From Rhizobium sp. LCM 4573 (GTDB lineage Bacteria; Pseudomonadota; Alphaproteobacteria; Rhizobiales; Rhizobiaceae), in contig NZ_MDDW01000001.1 in NCBI RefSeq assembly GCF_001854865.1, positions 294,273-306,460 of the forward strand: a stretch of DNA of 12,188 nucleotides, given 5' to 3'. A program made the position numbers and the translations under genes. The notes beneath the pieces were generated by a model. It did no database searches, had not been told where the DNA came from, and saw nothing but the letters and a program-made list of their open reading frames with translations. This document shows, in pieces, positions 6,491 to 12,188 of this stretch (the first letter of the stretch is position 1; every line of letters begins with the position of its first letter).

Positions 6491-6811
6491 ATGGACACCA
6501 TGACACTATCCGAGCATTCGACGGCCGCTGCTGGCCTGTTGTCTGCTATGGCGAATCCGAAAAGGCTGATGATTCTCTGCTGCCTGGTACAGGGCGAAGT
6601 TGCAGTCGGCGCGCTGGCCACACGGGTTGGCCTCAGCCAGTCCGCCTTGTCGCAGCACCTTTCCAAGCTGCGTGCGCAGAAGCTGGTGAAGACCCGGCGT
6701 GACGCCCAGACCATCTACTATTCCAGCTCATCGGAACCGGTGTTGAAGATACTTCGGACGCTCGAAGAGATTTATTGCGCGCCTGAGCAGAAGAAATCCG
6801 AGGCGGCGTGA
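6491..6811 (+). CDS. ArsR/SmtB-family winged-helix regulator, NolR/BigR-like
   Basis: A 106-residue cytoplasmic DNA-binding repressor of the winged-helix ArsR fold. The core AMANPKRLMIL (19-29), recognition helix GLSQSALSQHLSKLRAQ (47-63) and wing TRRDAQTIYYSSSS (68-81) are very close to Sinorhizobium NolR. NolR controls nodulation, core Nod-factor and growth genes. Q50 corresponds to the DNA-reading Gln56 of NolR. Unlike NolR as I recall it, this protein has cysteines C30 (RLMILC) and C96 (EEIYC), 66 residues apart and in the same local contexts as the persulfide/redox pair of BigR, SqrR and HlyU. C31 is an additional vicinal cysteine. No ArsR-type CxC metal motif is seen. The start at 6491 has GGGGAAG nine bases upstream; the ATG at 6500 is an alternative. 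It is transcribed alone and ends at a strong terminator. Confidence 0.9.
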   Translation: MDTMTLSEHSTAAAGLLSAMANPKRLMILCCLVQGEVAVGALATRVGLSQSALSQHLSKLRAQKLVKTRRDAQTIYYSSSSEPVLKILRTLEEIYCAPEQKKSEAA

Positions 6812-6845
6812 TCGCCGTCTGGTAAGGCAAGCGCCCATCCTGTGA

Positions 6846-6885
6846 AACGGCCTCCAGCACGCGTTGCCGGAGGCCGTTGCTTTTT
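6846..6885 (+). terminator. Rho-independent terminator after the ArsR gene
   Basis: A perfect ten-base-pair stem, AACGGCCTCC (6846-6855) with GGAGGCCGTT (6869-6878), and a 13-base loop are followed by GC and five T (6881-6885). It lies 34 bases after the ArsR stop. It is the clearest intrinsic terminator in the window and isolates the regulator from the aminotransferase gene. Confidence 0.9.
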
Positions 6886-6961
6886 GCCCTCCCGCTTCAT
6901 CATTCGCCGGGCGGCGTCATGACGCTTTCTCGCGTGAAAACTTCGCGATTTGTCCGGTTGA

Positions 6962-6975
6962 CGGCTCCAGAGCCG
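6962..6975. promoter_or_regulatory. 6-2-6 palindrome in the aminotransferase leader
   Basis: CGGCTC-CA-GAGCCG is a perfect dyad just after a good -35-like TTGACG (6958-6963). A GATAAT at 6978-6983 looks like a -10 but is only 14 bases from that -35, shorter than normal, so the promoter assignment is uncertain. The rest of 6886-6957 shows nothing recognisable. Confidence 0.3.
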
Positions 6976-6982
6976 CTGATAA

Positions 6983-7000
6983 TTTGACCGTATAGTCAAA
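6983..7000. promoter_or_regulatory. RutR-like palindromic operator before the aminotransferase
   Basis: TTTGAC-CGTATA-GTCAAA is a perfect 6-6-6 inverted repeat. Its core at 6984-6999, TTGACCGTATAGTCAA, matches 12 of the 14 defined positions of the E. coli RutR consensus TTGACCAnnTGGTCAA. RutR is a TetR-family repressor released by uracil or thymine. The site is about 60 bases before the ATG at 7059 and contains a -10-like TATAGT (6991-6996). Because beta-alanine is the product of reductive uracil breakdown, the fit with the downstream gene is sensible. The identity of the binding protein is inferred. Confidence 0.55.
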
Positions 7001-7058
7001 ACCGCGCGCAGCGGCTGATGGGGAAAATGCCCTCCCCGAAAGGGCTACGGAGAACAGC

Positions 7059-8387
7059 ATGTCCAACCGCCTCAACACCACGCCCAATGATCTGAGGGCG
7101 TTCTGGATGCCGTTTACGGCAAATCGCCAGTTCAAGAAGGAACCGCGCCTCTTCGTGAGCGCCAGGGACATGCACTATACGACCCATGACGGCCGCCAGG
7201 TGCTCGATGCGACGGCCGGCCTCTGGTGCGTGAATGCCGGGCACTGCCGCCCCAAGATCACCGAGGCGATCCGCGAACAGGCCGGCGAGCTCGACTATGC
7301 GCCCGCCTTCCAGCTCGGCCATCCGAAAGCCTTCGAGCTTGCCAATCGCCTGGTCGATATCGCGCCGGAAGGGCTCAACCACGTGCTCTACACCAATTCC
7401 GGCTCGGAATCGGTGGATACGGCTCTGAAAGTTGCACTTGCCTACCATCGGGCCAAGGGCAACGGCTCCCGCTTCCGTCTGATCGGCCGCGAGCGCGGCT
7501 ATCACGGCGTCAATTTCGGCGGCATTTCCGTCGGCGGCATCGTTGCAAACCGCAAGATGTTCGGCACGCTGCTGACCGGCGTCGACCATCTGCCCCACAC
7601 GCATCTTCCCGGCCAGAACGCCTTCACCCGCGGCGAGCCGGAGCATGGCGCAGATCTCGCCTCCGAACTGGAGCGGATCGTCACGCTGCACGACCCCTCG
7701 ACCGTCGCCGCCGTCATCGTAGAGCCGGTTGCCGGTTCGACCGGCGTGCTGATCCCGCCGAAGGGCTACCTCCAGAAACTGCGCGATATCTGCACCAAGC
7801 ACGGCATTCTGCTGATCTTCGATGAGGTCATCACCGGCTTCGGCCGGCTGGGCGAACCCTTCGCCGCGCAGTATTTCGGCGTGACGCCCGATATCATGAC
7901 CACCGCAAAGGGCCTCACCAATGGCGTGATCCCCATGGGCGCGGTGCTCGTCACCTCCGAAATCCATGACGCCTTCATGAACGGCCCGGAACATCTCATC
8001 GAGTTCTTCCACGGCTATACCTATTCCGGCAATCCGATCGCGTCCGCCGCAGGGCTCGCGACGCTCGAGACCTACAAGGAAGAAGGGCTGTTCGAGCGCG
8101 CCAAGGAAATCGCCCCCTATTGGGAAGAAGGCCTGCATTCTCTGAAGGACGTGCCGAACGTCATCGACATCCGCAATATCGGCCTCATTGGCGCGATCGA
8201 GCTGGACCCGATCGCCGGCGAGCCGACCAAGCGCGCCTTCTCCGCTTTCCTCAAGGCCTATGAGGATGGATTGCTGATCCGCACGACGGGCGACACCATC
8301 GCCATGTCGCCTCCGCTGATCGTCGAGAAGCACCATATCGACGAAATTTTCGGGAAACTGCGCGAAATTCTTACGAACAGCATTTGA
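7059..8387 (+). CDS. Class III aminotransferase, probable beta-alanine (omega-amino acid)--pyruvate transaminase
   Basis: A 442-residue PLP enzyme of the class III aminotransferase family that would transfer the amino group of beta-alanine or another omega-amino acid to pyruvate. This gives malonate semialdehyde and alanine in the cytosol. Visible residues are the phosphate-binding NSGSES (113-118), ring-stacking Y148-H149 (RGYHG), E222 (VEPVAGS), D255 (IFDEVITGFGR) for the pyridine nitrogen, and Lys284 (TTAKGLTNG) for the Schiff base. The HGYTYSGNP motif (318-326) and R408 (LLIRTTGD) are probable substrate-carboxylate contacts. W57 in AGLWCVNAGH is typical of omega-amino acid:pyruvate transaminases. 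Length and motifs are complete. The start at 7059 has GGAG six bases upstream. It is a single-gene unit between terminators, with a RutR-like site upstream. Taurine, GABA or other omega-amines remain possible substrates. Confidence 0.88.
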   Translation: MSNRLNTTPNDLRAFWMPFTANRQFKKEPRLFVSARDMHYTTHDGRQVLDATAGLWCVNAGHCRPKITEAIREQAGELDYAPAFQLGHPKAFELANRLVDIAPEGLNHVLYTNSGSESVDTALKVALAYHRAKGNGSRFRLIGRERGYHGVNFGGISVGGIVANRKMFGTLLTGVDHLPHTHLPGQNAFTRGEPEHGADLASELERIVTLHDPSTVAAVIVEPVAGSTGVLIPPKGYLQKLRDICTKHGILLIFDEVITGFGRLGEPFAAQYFGVTPDIMTTAKGLTNGVIPMGAVLVTSEIHDAFMNGPEHLIEFFHGYTYSGNPIASAAGLATLETYKEEGLFERAKEIAPYWEEGLHSLKDVPNVIDIRNIGLIGAIELDPIAGEPTKRAFSAFLKAYEDGLLIRTTGDTIAMSPPLIVEKHHIDEIFGKLREILTNSI

Positions 8388-8400
8388 ATCGTATTTTCGG

Positions 8401-8435
8401 GGCCCGTTCTTTGCAAAATTTAGCAGAAACGGGCC
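8401..8435 (+). terminator. Terminator-like hairpin after the aminotransferase
   Basis: GGCCCGTT (8401-8408) pairs perfectly with AACGGGCC (8428-8435) across a 19-base AT-rich loop, 13 bases after the aminotransferase stop. The following TCATTC is only weakly T-rich, so termination may be partial or need a factor. Confidence 0.5.
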
Positions 8436-8650
8436 TCATTCGGTGAACTTCTTGCGGAATCGCAGCTAAGTTCCTAAGAATGTTTCGTTCCGCTCGAAGT
8501 CAAACTTGGCCGGACGGAGGCATGTTACGGAAACGGAAATCGTTGCCCGGCAATCTCATGCATAAAAACAAGAACTTAGGGTGCATCGCCTGAATTTCTT
8601 TCAAAGCGGGACACCCGGTGGGTCAAGGACCCCATCCAAGGAGGACAGAA
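8436..8650 (+). promoter_or_regulatory. Leader/promoter region of the branched-chain amino-acid binding protein
   Basis: About 215 bases without a gene. GCTAAGTTCCT (8465-8475) and AAGAACTTAGG (8570-8580) are inverted copies matching at nine of eleven positions. They are separated by about 95 bases and could bracket the promoter. A short hairpin, GGGTC-AAG-GACCC (8620-8632), sits just before the very strong ribosome site AAGGAGG (8638-8644). No known riboswitch was recognised. Binding-protein mRNAs of this type are targets of AbcR small RNAs in related rhizobia; whether this one is cannot be told from the sequence alone. Confidence 0.4.
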
Positions 8651-9757
8651 ATGAGTCTCAAGACGCTTCTCGCAGCCACGACCCTCGCCTCGCTGGCTTT
8701 CGCACCGCTTGCCCATGCCGAAATCGTCATCGGCCTTGTTGCACCGCTGACTGGACCGGTTGCCGCCTATGGCGATCAGGTGAAGAACGGCGCCGAAACC
8801 GCCGTCGCGGAAATCAACAAGAATGGCGGCATTCTGGGCGAGCAGGTCGTGCTGAAGATTGCCGATGACGCGGGCGAACCCAAGCAGGGCGTTTCGGCCG
8901 CAAACCAGCTCGTCGGTGAAGGCGTTCGCTTCGTCGTCGGCCCGGTCACTTCGGGCGTCGCCATGCCGGCTTCCGACGTCTTCGCCGAAAACGGCGTGCT
9001 GATGGTGACGCCGACCGCGACCACCCCTGCGCTCACCACCCGCGGCCTCGCCAATGTGCTGCGCACCTGCGGCCGCGACGACCAGCAGGCGGAAGTCGCC
9101 GCGAAATACGTTCTGGACAACCTCAAGGACAAGCGCGTCGCGATCATCAACGACAAGGGCGCCTATGGCAAAGGCCTAGCCGATGCCTTCAAGAAGGTTC
9201 TCAATGAGGGCGGCGTGACCGAAGTGGTCAACGATGCCGTGACGGTTGGCGACAAGGATTACACCGCACTCACCACCCGTCTGAAATCCGAAAACATCGA
9301 GATCGTCTACTTCGGCGGCTATCATCCCGAAGGCGGCCTGCTTGCCCGCCAGCTCTCCGATCTCGGCGTGAAGGCGACGATCATCGGCGGTGAAGGTCTC
9401 TCCAACACCGAATTCTGGAACATCGGCACCAATGCGGCAGCCGGAACCATCTTCACCAATGCTTCGGATGCCACCAAGAACCCGGCCTCCAAGGGCGCCG
9501 TCGATGCCCTCGCCGCCCGCAACATCCCGGCGGAAGCCTTCACGCTCAATGCCTATGCAGCCGTCGAAGTGCTGAAGGCAGGCATCGAGAAGGCCGGCAA
9601 GGCGGATGACTCGGAAGCCGTCGCAACGGCTCTGAAGTCGGGTGAGCCGATCAAGACCTCGATCGGCGATCTCACCTATGCCGAAACCGGCGACCTTTCC
9701 TCACCCGCCTTCTCGCTCTTCAAGTGGGAAGATGGCAAGATCGTCTCCCTCGAATAG
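8651..9757 (+). CDS. Branched-chain amino acid-type ABC transporter periplasmic binding protein (LivJ/BraC family)
   Basis: A 368-residue periplasmic type I binding protein of the Leu/Ile/Val family. The start is placed at the ATG 8651, six bases after AAGGAGG. An upstream in-frame GTG at 8618 would bury the signal peptide and lacks a ribosome site. The Sec signal runs [17 protein letters not shown] to a cleavage at AHA/EIVIG (about residue 23). Family hallmarks are [20 protein letters not shown] with the usual INKNGGILG, then the ligand-carboxylate loops [10 protein letters not shown] and [18 protein letters not shown], and the second-lobe [14 protein letters not shown] and [15 protein letters not shown]. 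Only one cysteine is seen in the mature part, so the disulfide of E. coli LivJ is absent. No permease or ATPase genes adjoin it, so it is an orphan that must use a LivHMGF-type transporter elsewhere. The exact ligand is unknown. Confidence 0.93.
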   Translation: MSLKTLLAATTLASLAFAPLAHAEIVIGLVAPLTGPVAAYGDQVKNGAETAVAEINKNGGILGEQVVLKIADDAGEPKQGVSAANQLVGEGVRFVVGPVTSGVAMPASDVFAENGVLMVTPTATTPALTTRGLANVLRTCGRDDQQAEVAAKYVLDNLKDKRVAIINDKGAYGKGLADAFKKVLNEGGVTEVVNDAVTVGDKDYTALTTRLKSENIEIVYFGGYHPEGGLLARQLSDLGVKATIIGGEGLSNTEFWNIGTNAAAGTIFTNASDATKNPASKGAVDALAARNIPAEAFTLNAYAAVEVLKAGIEKAGKADDSEAVATALKSGEPIKTSIGDLTYAETGDLSSPAFSLFKWEDGKIVSLE

Positions 9758-9768
9758 TTCAAGCATCG

Positions 9769-9790
9769 ACGGGCGCCTTCGGGCGCCCGT
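9769..9790. terminator. UUCG-tetraloop hairpin between convergent genes
   Basis: A nine-base-pair stem, ACGGGCGCC (9769-9777) with GGCGCCCGT (9782-9790), closes a TTCG loop with a C-G closing pair, the especially stable cUUCGg form. It lies 11 bases after the binding-protein stop and 29 bases before the end of the convergent lipoprotein gene. There is no T-run on either side. It probably acts as a 3' end for the binding-protein mRNA and perhaps for both genes. Confidence 0.7.
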
Positions 9791-9819
9791 TCTGCCTTCC
9801 GGATGCGATCAGGTAACAC

Positions 9820-10089
9820 TCATTGCCAATACGGCTCGGGCGGCATCTGGACCTTTGCGGGCACTCGGTAAGTCGCATTCTTCTTCGGTTCGGGAGCCTG
9901 CTGCCGGAATCTTTTTATCGCGGCTCTTTTTACGACCTCGTCCGCCGTCTTGTCGCCCGTCGATCTCACCATAACGACACGGCTCAATTTTCCATGAGCG
10001 TCCGTATGGAGCGCCACCATAGCGTCCTTTCTTGTGTTGCAGCCGGTCAAGACAAGCACCGCCAAGGCAAGTGCGGCCAGATTTTTCAT
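9820..10089 (-). CDS. Small lipoprotein with TonB C-terminal-like domain
   Basis: An 89-residue protein from the ATG at 10089, preceded by AGGGGGAAA at good spacing. An upstream in-frame start at 10164 would add 25 residues before the signal and is disfavoured. The N-terminus is a clear lipoprotein signal: MKNLAALALAVLVLTGC, with lipobox LTGC and acylated Cys17. The mature part of about 70 residues (VALHTDAHGKLSRVVMVRST, then GDKTADEVVKRAAIKRFR) follows the TonB C-terminal pattern: a beta strand with a Gly turn, VVRSTGD, a helix of alternating Ala/Val, and a final FR with a downstream aromatic/Pro strand. The domain match is by eye and is an inference. Membrane side and partners are unknown. 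It is divergent from adenine deaminase and convergent with the binding-protein gene. Frames on the plus strand over this region look like shadows. Confidence 0.75.
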   Translation of the reverse strand: MKNLAALALAVLVLTGCNTRKDAMVALHTDAHGKLSRVVMVRSTGDKTADEVVKRAAIKRFRQQAPEPKKNATYRVPAKVQMPPEPYWQ

Positions 10090-10205
10090 AAAAGTTTCCC
10101 CCTGCGCCCAATTTCCAAAAGCCATAGCGAAGTCCTGCGGTGTGGAGAAGATGCGCCGATGCAACTTCTGATTATTCTTGAAGCCCGTTGCCGCCGGCTT
10201 CGGAA

Positions 10206-10221
10206 ATCAGCGATCGCTGAT
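10206..10221. promoter_or_regulatory. Perfect 16-bp palindrome in the ade/lipoprotein divergent region
   Basis: ATCAGCGATCGCTGAT is fully symmetric, centred 66 bases before the adenine deaminase ATG. Twenty-odd bases upstream is another inverted repeat, GAAGCC (10180-10185) with GGCTTC (10196-10201). The 190-base region 10090-10279 must hold promoters for both divergent genes. The odd/even symmetry fits a dimeric repressor. I do not recognise the operator. Confidence 0.5.
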
Positions 10222-10279
10222 CTTCAACTCCGGTCCTTTCCTTCCTAGACTGCGGAGAATCGAAAACAGGAAAGACGCC

Positions 10280-11974
10280 ATGAATACCCGACTTGAAACC
10301 CTCATAGACCAGGGCACCGGCCGCAAACCGGCGGATATCGTCCTGAAGGGTGGCAAGTTCTTCGATCTCGTCACCGGCGAACTCGTCGCTTCCGACATCG
10401 CCATCTCGGGCGAATGCATTGTCGGCACCTGCGGCAGCTATTCCGGCAAGACCGAGATCGACATATCCGGCAGGATCGTCGTGCCGGGCTTCATCGACAC
10501 GCATCTGCATATCGAAAGCTCGCTCGTCACCCCGCATGAATTCGACCGCTGCGTGCTCCCCTATGGCGTCACGACGGTGATCTGCGATCCGCATGAGATC
10601 GCCAATGTGCTCGGCACGGAGGGCATCGAATTCTTCCTCGATTCCTCGCTCGAAACCATCATGGACATCCGCGTCCAGCTTTCCTCCTGCGTGCCGGCAA
10701 CGCATCTGGAGACGGCGGGCGCCGATCTGCCCATCGAAAAGCTCCTGCCCTACCGCGATCATCCGAAGGTCATCGGCCTTGCCGAGTTCATGAATTTCCC
10801 CGGCGTCATCCACAAGGACCCGGTCTGCCTCGCCAAGCTCGACGCCTTCTATGGCGACCATATCGACGGCCACGCCCCGCTTCTCAGCGGCAACCACCTG
10901 AACGGCTATCTCGCCGCCGGCATCCGCACCGAGCATGAATGCACGACGGCGGAAGAAGCGCTCGAAAAGATCCGCAAGGGCATGCATATCCTGGTGCGCG
11001 AGGGCTCCGTATCGAAGGATCTCCACGCCCTGATGCCGATCATCACCGAGCGGCTATCGCCCTTTATCGCACTCTGCACCGACGACCGCAATCCGCTCGA
11101 CATCGCCGAACAGGGCCATCTCGACTACATGATCCGTACCGCGATCGCGAACGGCGTCGAACCGCTCGCCGTCTACCGCGCCGCCTCCATTTCCGCGGCC
11201 CGCGCCTTCGGTTTGCGCGACCGCGGCCTCGTCGCCCCCGGTTGGCGGGCCGATCTCGTCGTCGTGGACACTCTCAAAAACTGCCGGGCGGAAATCGTCT
11301 TCTCCGCCGGCCGCAAGGTGACGGACGAACTCTTCGCCACCCGCAAGCCGGTCGCCCCGGTCGGGCTCGACAGCGTCAAGGCTCGGCCCGTCCAGGCCAT
11401 GCATTTCGGCGTGCCTGCGACGGAGGGCGAAACGCCGGTGATCGGCGTCATGCCCGGCAAGATCATTACCGAGCATCGCCGCTACCGCCTACCCTCCTCC
11501 GGCAACCAGACTGGCATCGATCTTTCCCGCGACATCATCAAGGTCGCCGTCATCGAGCGGCACGGGAAGAACGGCAATCATGCCAACGGCTTCGTTCAAG
11601 GCTTCGGGCTGAAGAAGGGCGCGATCGCCTCCACCGTCGGCCATGACAGCCACAATATCTGCGTTGTCGGCGTCAACGAGGACGATATGGCGCTCGCCGC
11701 AAACCGGCTTGGCGAAATCAAGGGCGGCTTCGTAGTGGTGGAAGATGGAAAAGTGACGGGCGAGATCGCGCTTCCCGTCGCCGGCCTCATGAGCCTCGAA
11801 CCTCATGAGGTGGTGCGCGATACGCTGCATCACTTGAGAAAGGCGGCCTATGCCCTTGGAACGACTCTCGAAGAACCCTTCCTCCAGGTCGCCTTCCTGC
11901 CGCTCCCCGTGATCCCGCACCTCAAGATTTCCGACAGGGGCATGGTGGATGTCGATCGCTTCGAACTGATTTGA
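10280..11974 (+). CDS. ade: Adenine deaminase
   Basis: A 564-residue cytosolic amidohydrolase that converts adenine to hypoxanthine and ammonia in purine salvage and nitrogen release. The start is set at the ATG 10280 with AGGA eight bases upstream; an in-frame GTG at 10178 would add 34 residues of unlikely sequence. Metal-site motifs of the Ade group are all visible: [13 protein letters not shown] (69-81, His75 and His77), [16 protein letters not shown] (101-116), [11 protein letters not shown] (167-177, Glu169), DGHAP (196-200, His198), EHECTT (218-223, His219), and LCTDDRNP (265-272, Asp268). The C-terminal domain carries [11 protein letters not shown] (454-464), also typical of this enzyme. 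Length is normal and nothing is missing. Adenine deaminases need divalent metal, often Fe or Mn. It runs convergent into the right-edge gene, with only five bases between the stops. Confidence 0.95.
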   Translation: MNTRLETLIDQGTGRKPADIVLKGGKFFDLVTGELVASDIAISGECIVGTCGSYSGKTEIDISGRIVVPGFIDTHLHIESSLVTPHEFDRCVLPYGVTTVICDPHEIANVLGTEGIEFFLDSSLETIMDIRVQLSSCVPATHLETAGADLPIEKLLPYRDHPKVIGLAEFMNFPGVIHKDPVCLAKLDAFYGDHIDGHAPLLSGNHLNGYLAAGIRTEHECTTAEEALEKIRKGMHILVREGSVSKDLHALMPIITERLSPFIALCTDDRNPLDIAEQGHLDYMIRTAIANGVEPLAVYRAASISAARAFGLRDRGLVAPGWRADLVVVDTLKNCRAEIVFSAGRKVTDELFATRKPVAPVGLDSVKARPVQAMHFGVPATEGETPVIGVMPGKIITEHRRYRLPSSGNQTGIDLSRDIIKVAVIERHGKNGNHANGFVQGFGLKKGAIASTVGHDSHNICVVGVNEDDMALAANRLGEIKGGFVVVEDGKVTGEIALPVAGLMSLEPHEVVRDTLHHLRKAAYALGTTLEEPFLQVAFLPLPVIPHLKISDRGMVDVDRFELI

Positions 11975-11979
11975 GCGGA

Positions 11980-12188
11980 CTACTTCCGATAGCCCTTCGC
12001 CTTCATCCAGCCCTCGGGTAGCTCATCGCCTTCCATGGGCGGATTGTCGGGAACCTGCTCGAGTATTTCGAGAAGCCGGTCGCCCGTTGCTCCATTCGCT
12101 CGCCGCTTCAGAAATTCGGCGGCAGTCTCGACGACGCCCACCTTCTGAGCCACAGCCGAGGCGATCCATTGGTTGAGCGACACGCCGT
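11980..12188 (-). CDS. Ribbon-helix-helix-like (HicB/Arc-type) protein, 5' part outside the window
   Basis: The frame runs from the window edge to a TAG at 11982-11980 and covers the last 68 residues. The visible start GVSLNQWIASAVAQKVG looks like the second helix of a short ribbon-helix-helix domain (the common G-x-S-L-N-x-W-I pattern of HicB/Arc-like proteins). The true N-terminus with the DNA-contacting strand would therefore lie beyond base 12188, and the GTG at 12183 is probably internal. After it come a helical stretch (VETAAEFLKRRA) and an acidic, proline-rich end (PDNPPMEGDELPEGWMKAKGYRK). If it is an antitoxin-type protein, any partner would be upstream, outside the window, because the downstream side is the convergent ade gene. 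The family call is moderate; function is not established. Confidence 0.65.
   Translation of the reverse strand, partial: GVSLNQWIASAVAQKVGVVETAAEFLKRRANGATGDRLLEILEQVPDNPPMEGDELPEGWMKAKGYRK

Noticed and set aside
6983..7000. FNR/FixK box reading of the TTGAC...GTCAA dyad
   Set aside because: FNR/FixK sites are TTGAT-N4-ATCAA. Here the half-sites end in C/G and are six bases apart, so the spacing and inner bases do not fit.
6996..8336. A 446-codon minus-strand frame opposite the aminotransferase
   Set aside because: The plus-strand frame contains the complete class III aminotransferase motif set; the long antisense frame is a codon-bias effect.
8618..8650. GTG start 11 codons upstream of the binding protein
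   Set aside because: It would put [11 protein letters not shown] before the signal peptide and has no ribosome site, while the ATG at 8651 has AAGGAGG at ideal spacing.
9823..10248. A 141-codon plus-strand frame over the lipoprotein
   Set aside because: The minus strand has a textbook lipoprotein signal with a good ribosome site; the plus frame has Ser/Arg/His-rich shadow composition.
10178..10279. Longer N-terminus for adenine deaminase
   Set aside because: The extra 34 codons cross the perfect palindrome and lack family similarity; the ATG at 10280 has its own AGGA site and gives a normal length.
10172..11026. A 284-codon minus-strand frame opposite ade
   Set aside because: It is antisense to conserved metal-site motifs of adenine deaminase and has no own ribosome site or family similarity that I can see.
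1..12188. Mobile element, CRISPR array, phage or defence system
   Set aside because: No transposase, integrase, regularly spaced repeats, tRNA-bounded insertion or atypical AT-rich gene block was seen; gene content and composition are uniform.

Overview
This window looks like ordinary chromosome from a GC-rich alphaproteobacterium of the Rhizobiaceae (Sinorhizobium/Ensifer, Rhizobium or Shinella-like). The reasons are a Sinorhizobium-type choline transporter set (ChoX-ChoW-ChoV), a small ArsR regulator with a NolR-like recognition helix, a DUF2333 membrane protein beside tdk, and strong G/C at third codon positions. There are eleven protein genes, nine complete and one cut at each window edge. 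I see no tRNA, rRNA, insertion sequence, phage gene or CRISPR array.

Layout. The minus strand of bases 1-2413 holds a likely operon, transcribed right to left: thymidine kinase (tdk), an uncharacterised helical/coiled-coil protein, and a DUF2333 membrane protein cut by the left edge. A 200-base divergent promoter region (2414-2613) separates it from the plus-strand choXWV operon (2614-5530), a complete high-affinity choline ABC importer. A HugZ-type flavin/haem-binding-fold protein follows (5644-6393), with a suspected frameshift near its 3' end. Next come a 106-residue ArsR regulator with a terminator, a beta-alanine:pyruvate-type aminotransferase (7059-8387), a branched-chain amino-acid-type binding protein (8651-9757), a tiny lipoprotein with a TonB-C-like tail on the minus strand, adenine deaminase (10280-11974), and the C-terminal part of a ribbon-helix-helix-like protein at the right edge.

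How the genes relate. Only choXWV is a clear functional unit. The rest look like separately transcribed housekeeping or nutrient genes. A loose nucleobase theme exists (thymidine salvage, adenine deamination, and beta-alanine transamination, which is the last step of reductive uracil breakdown). It is supported by a near-consensus RutR-type palindrome just upstream of the aminotransferase.

The most interesting points are regulatory. The ArsR protein joins a NolR-like DNA-reading helix to a cysteine pair spaced exactly like the persulfide-sensing pair of BigR/SqrR, and has NolR-box-like and dyad sites upstream. There is the RutR-like site, a perfect 16-bp palindrome before adenine deaminase, and a strong hairpin between choX and choW. 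I did not find a convincing new multi-gene system; the tdk-linked coiled-coil/DUF2333 pair is the closest to unexplained biology.
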